NCBI RefSeq assembly: GCF_014203015.1
Contig: NZ_JACHIB010000005.1
Coordinates: 124,001 to 188,000, forward strand
DNA from: Castellaniella defragrans
GTDB lineage: Bacteria; Pseudomonadota; Gammaproteobacteria; Burkholderiales; Burkholderiaceae_B
Direction: 5' to 3'
DNA length: 64,000 nt
Shown one piece after another: positions 48,639 to 58,970 of this stretch (its first letter is position 1; each line of letters starts with the position of its first letter). The notes beneath the pieces are model-generated. The model searched no databases, was not told the DNA's origin, and saw only the letters and a program-made list of their open reading frames with translations. Position numbers and translations under genes: made by a program.

Positions 48639-50843
48639 ATGGCTCGCGATCCCAAATACGACATTCTCTTCGACCCCATCCAGATCGGCCCCAAGGTCTC
48701 GCGCAACCGGTTCTTCCAGACTTCGCACTGCGCGGGGCCGGGCTCGGAGCGTCCGGGGACCCAGGCGCATTTCCGCGCCATGAAGGCCGAGGGCGGCTGG
48801 GGGGTCGTATTCACCGAATACTGTTCGATCCACCCGGAAGCCGACGAATATCCCTATACGTCCGCCAGATTGTGGGACGAGGGCGACGTGATCAATCTGC
48901 GCTACATGTGCGATATGGCGCATCGGCACGACAGCCTGGTGGGCGTGCAGCTCTGGTACAGCGGGATCCATGCGCCCTGCCTCGAATCGCGGGAAGTCGG
49001 GCGCGCGCCCACCGGCCTGGTGTCCAATATGTTTCCGTCCCGCACGGTGTATGGCAGCGAGATGGATCATGACGACATCAAGGCCGTCATCAATATGTAC
49101 GTGCTGGCCGCGAAACGCGCGGAGCAGGCGGGTTTCGATCTGCTGGAGGTGTCGGGCGGCGACAGCACCGTGCCGATCCAGTTCCTGGAACCCCGCTACA
49201 ACCACCGCACCGACAAATACGGCGGCTCCCTGGAAAACCGGGCGCGCTTCTACATCGAGCTCATGACGGCGCTCAAGAGGGAACTGGGGCACTCCTGCGC
49301 CATCACGACCCGTTTCGAGGTCGATACCCTGCATGGTCCGGACGGCGGGATCGAGGCCAAGGAGGACGGGGTCCGCTTCATGGAGCTCATGCACCGCGAG
49401 GGAGTCTGCGATCTCTGGTCGGTCAAGATCGGTGATTACGAGGAATGGGGAGAGGACGCCGGCGTATCGCGCTATCGCAAATCGGGCTGGATGACGCCCT
49501 TCGTCAAGGACGCCAAGAGCGTGGTGGAGGGCGTGCCGGTGGTCGCCAACGGCCGGTTCACCAGCCCCGACGACATGGTCGCCATCATCCGCGGCGGCGT
49601 GGCCGACATCATCGGCGCCGCGCGTCCCTCGATCGCCGACCCGTTCCTGCCCAACAAGATCTCCGAGGGCCGGCTGGAAGATATCCGGGAATGCATCGGC
49701 TGCAACATGTGCGTCTCGAAGTTCAATCAGGTCGGGCAGCTGCAATGCACGCAGAACCAGACGGCGATGGAGGAATACCGGCGCGGCTGGCACCCGGAGA
49801 AATTCGAGCCGGCGCGGGATCCCTGTTCCGTGCTCGTCGTCGGCGCCGGGCCGGCCGGCCTGGAATGCGCGCGTGTCCTGGGCGAGCGCGGCTATACGGT
49901 GCATCTGCGCGAGGCCGAGGCCGAGCTGGGCGGACACTGGCGCTGGGTCAGCAAGCTGCCTCGCCTGAACGAGTGGAGCCGCGTCATCACCTATCGGGAA
50001 ATCCAGCTGCGCAAGATGAAGAACGTGGAGATCCATCTGGGCGTCGGCAAGATGTCGGCCCAGGATATCCTGGAATACGGCGCGGACCGGGTGGTCGTCG
50101 CGACCGGTTCCCATTGGCGCACGGATGGGGTGGGGCCGGAGGGCCATCGGCCGATCCCGGGTGCCGACACTTCGCTGCCGCATGTCTTCACGCCGGAACA
50201 GATCGTGGCGGGCAAGCCGCTGGTGGGCAAGCGGGTCCTGGTGATGGATGCCGAGGGCCATTTCCTGGGCATCACGCTGACCGAAATGATGGCGGATCTC
50301 GGGATGCAGGTCACCTATGTCACGAACCTTTCGGAAATCGCCGACTACGGGCAGTTCACCCTGGAGGTTCAGAACAACAAGCGGATGCTCAATGAGAAAG
50401 GCATCCCCACGATCCGCAATCATTGGATCGACAGGATCGAGCCCGGCAAGGTGACGCTCGGCTACATGTACCGCCATGGCCCCGACCTCGCCGGCCCCAC
50501 CACGGGCGCGGTGCCGCGCCGCCTGAATCCCGGAACGATGGAGGTCGAGGCGGATTCGGTCATCCTGCTCACGTCCCGCATCTCGGAGGACGCGCTGTAT
50601 CGCGAACTGAAGCAGCGCAAGGCCGAGTGGGCGCCCAACGGCATCGAAGCCGTCTACCGGATCGGCGACTGCAAGGCGCCGATGCAGGCGCTCCAGGCGA
50701 TGTTCGAAGGCCACCGCCTGGCGCGCGAGTTCGATGGCCCGCATCCGGAATATCCGCTGCCGTGGATTCGCGAGCGCCAGGTGTGGGGACACGACACCTT
50801 CCCGAAGCTGGGAGATCCGCGGCCCAAGGTCGAGGTCGATTGA
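48639..50843 (+). CDS. Trimethylamine/histamine dehydrogenase-like 6-S-cysteinyl-FMN, 4Fe-4S flavoprotein
   Basis: A 734-residue protein, the length of trimethylamine dehydrogenase (729). Residues about 1-380 are an Old-Yellow-type TIM barrel; Cys31 in FFQTSHCAGPG matches the cysteine covalently bound to FMN. Cys352, 355, 358 and 370 bind the [4Fe-4S] cluster (CIGCNMC then CTQN). VGAGPAG (401-407) begins the FAD/ADP-binding part. By alignment from memory, bowl residues Tyr60 and Trp264 are kept (Tyr61, Trp270) but Trp355 is Phe362, and Tyr169/His172 are Ser172/Asp175; Asp267 is Asp273. It should oxidise an amine and pass electrons to ETF, whose genes follow. The substrate is probably not trimethylamine. 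An ATTGGAGAC site precedes the ATG. Confidence 0.9.
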   Translation: MARDPKYDILFDPIQIGPKVSRNRFFQTSHCAGPGSERPGTQAHFRAMKAEGGWGVVFTEYCSIHPEADEYPYTSARLWDEGDVINLRYMCDMAHRHDSLVGVQLWYSGIHAPCLESREVGRAPTGLVSNMFPSRTVYGSEMDHDDIKAVINMYVLAAKRAEQAGFDLLEVSGGDSTVPIQFLEPRYNHRTDKYGGSLENRARFYIELMTALKRELGHSCAITTRFEVDTLHGPDGGIEAKEDGVRFMELMHREGVCDLWSVKIGDYEEWGEDAGVSRYRKSGWMTPFVKDAKSVVEGVPVVANGRFTSPDDMVAIIRGGVADIIGAARPSIADPFLPNKISEGRLEDIRECIGCNMCVSKFNQVGQLQCTQNQTAMEEYRRGWHPEKFEPARDPCSVLVVGAGPAGLECARVLGERGYTVHLREAEAELGGHWRWVSKLPRLNEWSRVITYREIQLRKMKNVEIHLGVGKMSAQDILEYGADRVVVATGSHWRTDGVGPEGHRPIPGADTSLPHVFTPEQIVAGKPLVGKRVLVMDAEGHFLGITLTEMMADLGMQVTYVTNLSEIADYGQFTLEVQNNKRMLNEKGIPTIRNHWIDRIEPGKVTLGYMYRHGPDLAGPTTGAVPRRLNPGTMEVEADSVILLTSRISEDALYRELKQRKAEWAPNGIEAVYRIGDCKAPMQALQAMFEGHRLAREFDGPHPEYPLPWIRERQVWGHDTFPKLGDPRPKVEVD

Positions 50844-50921
50844 GTCCGGCCGCCTGAGGGCCGCACCCCCGGGTCCGTCCCGTGACGGACCCGGCGACCT
50901 CCATCATTCGGAAAGAGAGCA

Positions 50922-53900
50922 ATGGAAACCAGGGAGCTTTTTTGGGCGCTGCCGTCGTCCGGGCTGTTCTTTTTCTACCTCATCGGGATCGCCGCCATGG
51001 GTGCGGCGGTCCTGGGGGTGGCAAGGAGCATCCTGAAATATGCGCGCGGCAGGGCTTCGCCCGTACCGCTCGATCTGTGGCGAGGCGTCCGGCGCATGGT
51101 CGCGGACATGCTGACCCATCGCACGGTCCGCCGGCGCGACCGGTATGCGGGCATGGCGCACGCGGGCATATTCTTCGGCTTCGTGCTGCTGTTCATCGGC
51201 ACGTCCGTCATCACGCTGGACTACGACATCGTCCGGCCTCTGTTCGGCGTGTCGTTCTGGAAGGGCGGGTTTTTCCTGGTCTTCAGCCTGGTCCTGGACC
51301 TGGCGGGCGTGGCGGTCGCCACCGGGCTGGCCATGATGATGGTGCGGCGCGCCCGGTTCGGCCTGCCCAAGCTGAATTATCTGCGCAGCTATGCCGGCGA
51401 GGACACGCTCAGGAAAGCCGCCGCCGCGTGGCGGATCGAGGACTGGATCTTTCTGAGCGCGCTGCTGGTCATCGTGCTGACGGGCTTCCTGCAGGAAGGC
51501 GTGCGCCATGCGATGGAGAGCCCCTCGTGGGCTGCATGGGAGCCGGTGGGCCGGGCGATCGGCGGGTCGCTGCGGGCGCTGGGCCTCGATGCCGGCGCCC
51601 TGTCGCGCCTGCGGGCCGTCAACTGGTGGGTGCACGGCGTGGCCGCGCTGGCGTTCGTCGCCACGATCCCCTGGTACAAGGCCAAGCACATGATCGCCGC
51701 CCTGGGTTCGCTGGCTTCGCGCGATCCCCTGGCGCTGCGCCGCCTGCCGAAGGTCGATCCCGGGGCGGCGGCGGTCGGGGTGGGCGACATCGCCGAGTTT
51801 TCCTGGAAGGACATGCTCGATCTGGACGCCTGCACCAAGTGCGGCCGCTGCCATGAGGCCTGTCCCGCCCGGACGGCGGGATATCCGCTCAGCCCCAGGG
51901 ATTTCATCCTGGACCTGCGTCTGCACAATGACCGCGCCCAGTCCTGCACGCAGGAAAAGGGCCTGCTGGAAGGGGGTGTGATCCATCCCGACACGCTGTG
52001 GGCCTGCCGCATGTGCGGCGCCTGCCTGGAAATATGCCCGGTGGGCGTCGAGCATCCGGTGAAGATCCTGCAGATGCGCCGCCGGCTGGTGGAAAACGAT
52101 CAGTTGGACCCCTTGCTGCGCAATGTCCTCAATACGATCGGCGTCTGCGGAAACAGCTTCGGGGAGCCCGCCCGCAAGCGGGGAGCCTGGACGGCGGAAC
52201 TGGAATTCCATGTCAAGGACATCCGCAAGGAGCCGGCGGATTCCCTGTGGTTCGTCGGCGACCAGGCGTCGTTCGACCCGCGCAATCAGCGCGTCAGCCG
52301 CACGGTGGCGCGCCTGCTCAAGGCGGCCGGCTTCGACTTCGGCCTGCTGTACGACGGCGAGAGAACGGCGGGCAACGATGTGCGCCGGGTCGGCGAGGAA
52401 GGCCTGTTCGAGTCCCTGGTCGAGCACAACCTGGACCAGATGGCCAGGGCCAGGCCTTTCCAGCGGATCTTCACGACGGACCCGCATGGCTACAACACCC
52501 TGCGCAACGAATATCCGGAGTTCGGCAGGATGGCGCCGGTCCTGCACTACACGGAAGTGCTGTGCGAACTGTTCGAATCCGGCGCCCTGAAGGCGGTACG
52601 GCCGCTCGGGTTGCGCGTGACCTATCACGACCCTTGCCATCTGGGCCGCCTGAACAAGGTCTACGAGGCGCCGCGCCGGCTGCTTGGCCTGATCGGGTGC
52701 GAATTGGTGGAAATGCCGCGCCATGGCGACAACTCGTTCTGCTGCGGCGCCGGCGGCGGAAGGTTCTGGATTCCCGATCAGCCGGGCGCCGCCAAGCCGT
52801 CGGAGCTGCGCATGCGGGAAGCGGCGGAGCTGGGCATCCAGGTTTTTGCGACCTGCTGCCCGAAAGACCTGACGATGTTCGAGGATGCACGTAAAACGGC
52901 TGGATTGGAGGAGATGCTCGTCGTGGAAGACATTGCGGAACTGGTTGCCAGAGCCATCGATCTGGAGGAGTTCGACTTGCGGGACCTGCCCGTCCTGATG
53001 GAAAAAATCGCCGATTCGATGGCGGACCGGGTGATGGTATCGGTGCAGCACCGCCTGGATGCATGGCTCGAGCAGCATGCCGCGGGGCTGCTGGCCGCAC
53101 CTCGTGCGGAAAGCATCGCGGCGGGGGAAGGGGCGGCCATGGCGGCCCCCGCGGCGCATGAGGCGTCTCCCCCGGAGGCGGCGCCGTGGCGCGTCGCGCC
53201 CGTCGAGCCGGTCGCCCTGCCCGGCTACCAGGCGCCCGCCAAGGAGGGATTGCGCATCGTCGTGCCCATCAAGCAGATCGGCAAGCTGAGCGATGATTTC
53301 CGGTTCTCCGGCGATGGCAGGACGATCACGCCCGAATCTTTCGAGTACCTGCTCAACGAATGGGACGACACGGCGCTCGAGCAGGCGCTGCTGTTCACCG
53401 AGCAACTGGGCGGCGGAGAGGTCGTCGTGGTGTCCGTGGGGGCGGAAGAGGCGGAGGATGGCCTGCGCAAGGCGCTGGGCAAGGGCGCGCACCGGGGCGT
53501 CCGGATCTGGGGTGAGGCGCTGGCGGGTGCCGATCCGATCACGATTGCCCGGGTGCTTGCCGGCTTCGTCATGGCCGAGACGCCCGATCTCGTCATCGCC
53601 GGGGCCCAGTCCGGGGATCTCGCACAGGGCTCGACGGGCATCGCGCTGGCCAGGCTGCTGGACATGCCTTCGGCGGCGCTCGTCGTCAAGGCGGAATGGG
53701 ACGGCGGCGCGGAGATGGTCGTCACGCGGGAACTCGAAGGGGGCGTGGGGCATCGGGTCGGATTGCCCGTGCCCGCCCTGGTCACGATGCAGACCGGGGC
53801 CAATACCCCCCGGTACGCAACCATGCGCATGATCAAACTGGCCAAGGCCAAGCCAATATTAAATATCGATGTGGGGGCCGACGCCGTGGGCCAGGGCGCC

Positions 53901-54023
53901 GCGCTGGTTCACCGGCTGGTGGTGCCCGAGGCGAATCGCGCCGAAATGCTCGAAGGAAGCGCCGAGGAAGTCGCTTCCCGGGTGATCAGGATCATTCAGG
54001 AAAAGATGGGGGCCAAGGCATGA
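50922..54023 (+). CDS. Membrane Fe-S oxidoreductase (EtfD/DgcB-like) fused to EtfB
   Basis: A 1033-residue fusion. Residues 1-265 hold about six transmembrane helices, like a Nar-gamma haem b domain. Two [4Fe-4S] motifs follow: CTKCGRCHEACP (304-315) and CRMCGACLEICP (362-373). Two heterodisulfide-reductase-type CCG regions are at 570-611 (YHDPCHLG, FCCGAGGGRFW) and 645-646. After a linker rich in Ala/Pro/Glu (about 725-770), residues 776-1033 are a full EtfB (LRIVVPIKQIGKLSDDF, GAQSGDLAQGSTGIALARLL). The first part resembles proteins that pass electrons from ETF to quinone. It is 78 bases after the dehydrogenase and overlaps etfA by four bases. Confidence 0.88.
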   Translation: METRELFWALPSSGLFFFYLIGIAAMGAAVLGVARSILKYARGRASPVPLDLWRGVRRMVADMLTHRTVRRRDRYAGMAHAGIFFGFVLLFIGTSVITLDYDIVRPLFGVSFWKGGFFLVFSLVLDLAGVAVATGLAMMMVRRARFGLPKLNYLRSYAGEDTLRKAAAAWRIEDWIFLSALLVIVLTGFLQEGVRHAMESPSWAAWEPVGRAIGGSLRALGLDAGALSRLRAVNWWVHGVAALAFVATIPWYKAKHMIAALGSLASRDPLALRRLPKVDPGAAAVGVGDIAEFSWKDMLDLDACTKCGRCHEACPARTAGYPLSPRDFILDLRLHNDRAQSCTQEKGLLEGGVIHPDTLWACRMCGACLEICPVGVEHPVKILQMRRRLVENDQLDPLLRNVLNTIGVCGNSFGEPARKRGAWTAELEFHVKDIRKEPADSLWFVGDQASFDPRNQRVSRTVARLLKAAGFDFGLLYDGERTAGNDVRRVGEEGLFESLVEHNLDQMARARPFQRIFTTDPHGYNTLRNEYPEFGRMAPVLHYTEVLCELFESGALKAVRPLGLRVTYHDPCHLGRLNKVYEAPRRLLGLIGCELVEMPRHGDNSFCCGAGGGRFWIPDQPGAAKPSELRMREAAELGIQVFATCCPKDLTMFEDARKTAGLEEMLVVEDIAELVARAIDLEEFDLRDLPVLMEKIADSMADRVMVSVQHRLDAWLEQHAAGLLAAPRAESIAAGEGAAMAAPAAHEASPPEAAPWRVAPVEPVALPGYQAPAKEGLRIVVPIKQIGKLSDDFRFSGDGRTITPESFEYLLNEWDDTALEQALLFTEQLGGGEVVVVSVGAEEAEDGLRKALGKGAHRGVRIWGEALAGADPITIARVLAGFVMAETPDLVIAGAQSGDLAQGSTGIALARLLDMPSAALVVKAEWDGGAEMVVTRELEGGVGHRVGLPVPALVTMQTGANTPRYATMRMIKLAKAKPILNIDVGADAVGQGAALVHRLVVPEANRAEMLEGSAEEVASRVIRIIQEKMGAKA

Positions 54024-54985
54024 GCGGAATACTTGTCGTTGCCGAGCATACGCGCGGCGTGTTGTCGGATGTCAGCGGCGAGCTCGTCGGCGCGGCCCTG
54101 TCGGTCAAGGACGCCATCGGCGGTCCCGTGAGCGTGGCCATCGTCGGCCGGGACGCCGCATCGTTCGGGGCGCGGATGAATCTGCCGGGCGTCGACTCCG
54201 TCGTGCTGGCCGCGGCGGGCGATGAGCACTTCGATGCGGCGACCGCTGAACAGGCATTGTGTTCGATCATCGAGGCGGAGCGGCCCCGGCTGGTCCTGAT
54301 CGGCCATTCGGCCAGCGGCCTGGGCATCGCCGCGGGCATTGCCGCGCGGCTGGGCAGCGGGTTCGCCGCGGATGTCTTCGGGATCGGTCTTGAAGAGGGC
54401 AGGCTGCGTGCCACGCGCAGCGGATACGCGGGCAAGGTGAACATCGAGCTCGAGTTTCCCGGCAAGCCCCTGGTGGTCATGACGGTGCGGGGCGCCACCT
54501 TCAAGGCGCCGTTCGGCGAGGGCGCCGCCGCAATCCGCGAGGCCGAGATCGATCTGGCGCCCGTGGCCGGGCGCCGGACCCGGCATCTGGATTTCGTCGA
54601 GGCGCCGGCCGCGGGCGTGGACATCGGCAAGGCCGAGTTCATTCTGTCGGTCGGCCGCGGCGTTCAGGATGAGAAAAATATCCCGCGGTTCCAGGCGCTG
54701 GCTGAAAGACTGGGGGCGACGCTGGGTTGTTCGCGGCCGGTGGCCGATTCGGGCTGGCTGCACAAGGCGCATCAGGTCGGTCTGACCGGGAAGGTGGCCG
54801 CGAGCTGCAAGCTGTATGTCGCCTTGGGGATTTCCGGGGCCGTGCAGCATCTGCACGGCATGAAGCATGTCGAGACGATCATCGCCGTCAATACCGATCC
54901 CAACGCTCCGATTTTCAACTTTGCTACGTACGGGGCGGTCATGGACGTGTTCGATTTCGCCGACGCCATGGAGAAACTGTCCTGA
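54020..54985 (+). CDS. etfA: Electron transfer flavoprotein alpha subunit
   Basis: A 321-residue EtfA. The C-terminal FAD domain is intact: SVGRGVQDEKNIP, LGCSRPVADSGWLHKAHQVGLTG (quoted in parts) and YVALGISGAVQHLHGM, ending AVNTDPNAPIFNFATYG. It overlaps the EtfD-EtfB fusion gene by ATGA and the next gene by one base, so the three are translationally coupled. With the fused EtfB domain it should form the ETF that accepts electrons from the dehydrogenase. Confidence 0.93.
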   Translation: MSGILVVAEHTRGVLSDVSGELVGAALSVKDAIGGPVSVAIVGRDAASFGARMNLPGVDSVVLAAAGDEHFDAATAEQALCSIIEAERPRLVLIGHSASGLGIAAGIAARLGSGFAADVFGIGLEEGRLRATRSGYAGKVNIELEFPGKPLVVMTVRGATFKAPFGEGAAAIREAEIDLAPVAGRRTRHLDFVEAPAAGVDIGKAEFILSVGRGVQDEKNIPRFQALAERLGATLGCSRPVADSGWLHKAHQVGLTGKVAASCKLYVALGISGAVQHLHGMKHVETIIAVNTDPNAPIFNFATYGAVMDVFDFADAMEKLS

Positions 54986-56175
54986 TGCTGCGTGATCCCG
55001 CGACCGGGCGCAAACCCCGGCTTCAGTCCCGTTCGGCGTCGGCTGCATCCGGAAGGCCGGCGGCGCCTGCGATGGACGCATCCGTCCTGGTGCTGGAGAT
55101 CGATGCCGATCTGGAAATCGTTGCCATGAACCGGACGGCGGCCGGCCTGCTCGGCGACGGGGTGCCCTGCCGGGCGATCGACGTCCTGGATGTGCGCTCG
55201 GCCTTCGACATCCGGGAGTTCATGCGGAATCGCGCCGCGGGCATGCGTTCCGCCTATCGGGTGCTGGGCCTGAGGTTTCCGGGAGAGGCGCGCCACGCCC
55301 GGCTGATCGGCCTGATCGAGAACGTGGGCGCCGGACCGGAGTATCGCCTGCGCGCGACTATTCCCCTGGGTGTGCAGGCCAGCCCCGAACTCGAAGAACT
55401 GATCCGTTCCGAGGAAATCAATCGGGAACTGGTCCAGGCGGCTTCGGAAGCCATGTGGTGCATCGATTTCTCCGAGCCGGTCGATCTGGGCCGGGGGATG
55501 CATGAAATCGTGCGGCAGGTCTTCGAGAACGAATGCCGCTGGTTCATGTGCAATGAAGCCATGGCCCGGCTGTACGACCTGCCGGAGGGCATGGATCTGA
55601 ACGAACAGCCGGTCTCGCATTATTTTCCCCGCAATCAGGAAAACGAAGCGTTCGTCATGGAAATCATCAAGTCGGGATGTCATGTCGAGAATGCGCTGAG
55701 CATCGATACGGATCATGACGGCTCCATCATGTACATGGAAAACACCGTGCACTGCAAGATCCTGGACGGGTTCCTGATACGCATGTGGGGCACCACACGG
55801 GATGTCACCGGCTACCGCCGGACCAGGACCCGCCTGGCCCGGGAAGCCTCCGACGTGCGCAGCATCCTGGACGCCATGCCCGACGCCATCCTGGTGATCG
55901 ACAGAGGCCGCCGGCTGCTGGCCGTGAATGCCGCCTTTCAGAAGCTGTTCGGCTGGTCTCCCTATGATTTCTTCGGGCAGGACATCCAGTCGATCGTGGA
56001 TCTGAATACCCCGCTGCCAAATGACAGGAAGTGGTATGGCATCAACCATCAGCGGTGGGTCACGACCGTGCGGGTGCCCGATGGGTCGCGCATCGCTTGC
56101 AACGCCCAGAGTTTTCCCATCGGCGACGACGTACCGGATCGGTTCGTACTGATGCTGTGCCCGGCCGCCGTCTGA
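54985..56175 (+). CDS. Three-PAS protein without output domain
   Basis: A 396-residue soluble protein. PAS-like units lie at about 33-130 (VLVLEIDADLEIVAMNRTAAGLLG), 145-280 (AMWCIDFSEPVDLGRG, ending WGTTRDVTGYRR) and 290-395 (SILDAMPDAILVIDRGRRLL, AFQKLFGWSPYDFFGQDI). No kinase, GGDEF, HTH or receiver domain follows. The start overlaps the etfA stop (TGATG), so it is made with the electron-transfer proteins. A role as redox or ligand co-sensor for the PAS-AAA+ activator encoded next is a guess. It may bind flavin or haem; no clear haem ligand was identified. Confidence 0.7.
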   Translation: MLRDPATGRKPRLQSRSASAASGRPAAPAMDASVLVLEIDADLEIVAMNRTAAGLLGDGVPCRAIDVLDVRSAFDIREFMRNRAAGMRSAYRVLGLRFPGEARHARLIGLIENVGAGPEYRLRATIPLGVQASPELEELIRSEEINRELVQAASEAMWCIDFSEPVDLGRGMHEIVRQVFENECRWFMCNEAMARLYDLPEGMDLNEQPVSHYFPRNQENEAFVMEIIKSGCHVENALSIDTDHDGSIMYMENTVHCKILDGFLIRMWGTTRDVTGYRRTRTRLAREASDVRSILDAMPDAILVIDRGRRLLAVNAAFQKLFGWSPYDFFGQDIQSIVDLNTPLPNDRKWYGINHQRWVTTVRVPDGSRIACNAQSFPIGDDVPDRFVLMLCPAAV

Positions 56176-56283
56176 CCGGTCCGCCGCCGGCGTGATCGGC
56201 GGACCGGGCGGCGGATGCGCGCCGCGAGCGGGAATACGGCGGTCGGATGGACTTGTGCAGGGCATCCCCTGCGTGGAGGGGAG

Positions 56284-57747
<1,464 letters not shown>

Positions 57748-57811
57748 TGCGTGGATGCAGCGACCGTTGCATGACGCCATCGGGAATGGGGGTTTTGCGC
57801 GCTGAATCGTA

Positions 57812-57825
57812 TTGATTCAAATCAA
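57812..57825. promoter_or_regulatory. Candidate upstream activator site 2
   Basis: TTGATTCAAATCAA, a perfect TTGATT/AATCAA inverted repeat around CA. It resembles the motif at 48337-48350 and lies about 55 bases upstream of the sigma-54 promoter at 57878. Proposed binding site of the enhancer-binding protein; an overlapping TGAATC-N5-GATTCA repeat starts at 57803. Confidence 0.5.
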
Positions 57826-57877
57826 GAGTATAAATCCAGGCCTTTTATTTCATGGACTTAAGAGTTTCATCTTGAGT

Positions 57878-57893
57878 TGGCATGGGTCTTGCT
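57878..57893 (+). promoter_or_regulatory. Sigma-54 promoter of the PAS-MCP / aldehyde dehydrogenase unit
   Basis: TGGCATG-GGTC-TTGCT with GG at 57879-57880 and GC at 57891-57892, ten bases apart. Predicted transcription start near 57904, about 41 bases before the ATG at 57945. It differs by a single base from the site at 48490 within the core. Confidence 0.8.
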
Positions 57894-57944
57894 TCTTTGG
57901 TAATGGAATAAGAACGATGACATCCATGAACCACAGGAGACAGG

Positions 57945-58955
57945 ATGCTGCGAGATCGCATGAGGCGCGATTTGTGCGACGGGATTGCGCTGTCCATCGA
58001 AACCATCATGAATGAGGGCCCGGGTCCGGCGCCTGATCCGGACGGCGGCCTGGATCGCCTGGCGTGTTATCCCAGGCTGCACGGCGCGTTGAAGAAACTG
58101 CGGGCGCAATGGCAGGGCATCTCCCGGGCGTTCGGATCGGCCGTCGGGGAGGCGGCGCCCGCGGGAACGGAGGGGGCCGTCGATTTCGTTCGGGTGGTGG
58201 AGGGCCTGCGGGCCAGCGCAAGGCGGGAAATCCAGTCCCGCGAGGCGCTGGAACTGGAAATAAGGCGCCTCGGGGATGCCGCGCTTTCCCAGCAGGCGGA
58301 AATCGAGCGGCTGCAGGCCAGGAATGCGATGGCGGAATTGATGCGGCAGACGCTGACGGAAGGCTGCTACGAACTGGCGATCATCGGCGGGGATATCGAT
58401 CATCCGGAGAACGAATTGCGCTGGTCCGATCAATTCAGGAATCTGATCGGGTATACCCGCGAGGAATTCACGGACAGTTGGGATGATTACCAGAGGATCG
58501 TGAATCCGGAAGACTACGAAAGGCTGATCCAGGCCATCCAGGATTATGTGGCCAGGGCCGACTGGTCGGATGCCTACACCATTGAATACAGGATGCGCCA
58601 CAAGACGCGCGGCGACGTCTGGTACCGGGAGCGGGGCAAGGGATTCGTCGATGCCGGGGGAAAGCTGCGCTATCTCATCGGCGCCGTGCGCGACATATCG
58701 GATGAGAAGCGGGCCGCATGCCTGCACGACGAGGCCATTTCCTCGGTGCAGGAAAAGCATGGCCGGATTTCCCAGGTGATCGACGTGATCAAGAACATTT
58801 CGGATCAGACGAACCTGCTCGCGATCAATGCCGCGATCGAGGCCGCCCGCGCGGGACAGGCCGGCAGGGGATTTTCAGTGGTCGCGCGCGAGATCAAGAC
58901 GTTGGCAGCCGAGTCCGTGGATGCCGCGAGAACCATTCAGAAGTTGTTGACCTGA
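57945..58955 (+). CDS. Soluble PAS protein with truncated chemoreceptor signalling tip
   Basis: A 336-residue protein without transmembrane segments. Residues about 95-128 are a predicted coiled coil, 138-255 a PAS fold ([46 protein letters not shown]), and 262-336 the conserved hairpin tip of methyl-accepting chemotaxis proteins ([21 protein letters not shown], then [18 protein letters not shown]). The tip ends at residue 336, so most of the returning helix and the methylation helices are missing. It may still dock with CheA/CheW and give energy or substrate taxis. GGAGACAGG precedes the ATG. Controlled by a sigma-54 promoter. Confidence 0.82.
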   Translation: MLRDRMRRDLCDGIALSIETIMNEGPGPAPDPDGGLDRLACYPRLHGALKKLRAQWQGISRAFGSAVGEAAPAGTEGAVDFVRVVEGLRASARREIQSREALELEIRRLGDAALSQQAEIERLQARNAMAELMRQTLTEGCYELAIIGGDIDHPENELRWSDQFRNLIGYTREEFTDSWDDYQRIVNPEDYERLIQAIQDYVARADWSDAYTIEYRMRHKTRGDVWYRERGKGFVDAGGKLRYLIGAVRDISDEKRAACLHDEAISSVQEKHGRISQVIDVIKNISDQTNLLAINAAIEAARAGQAGRGFSVVAREIKTLAAESVDAARTIQKLLT

Positions 58956-58970
58956 CAGGAGAAAGAGCAC

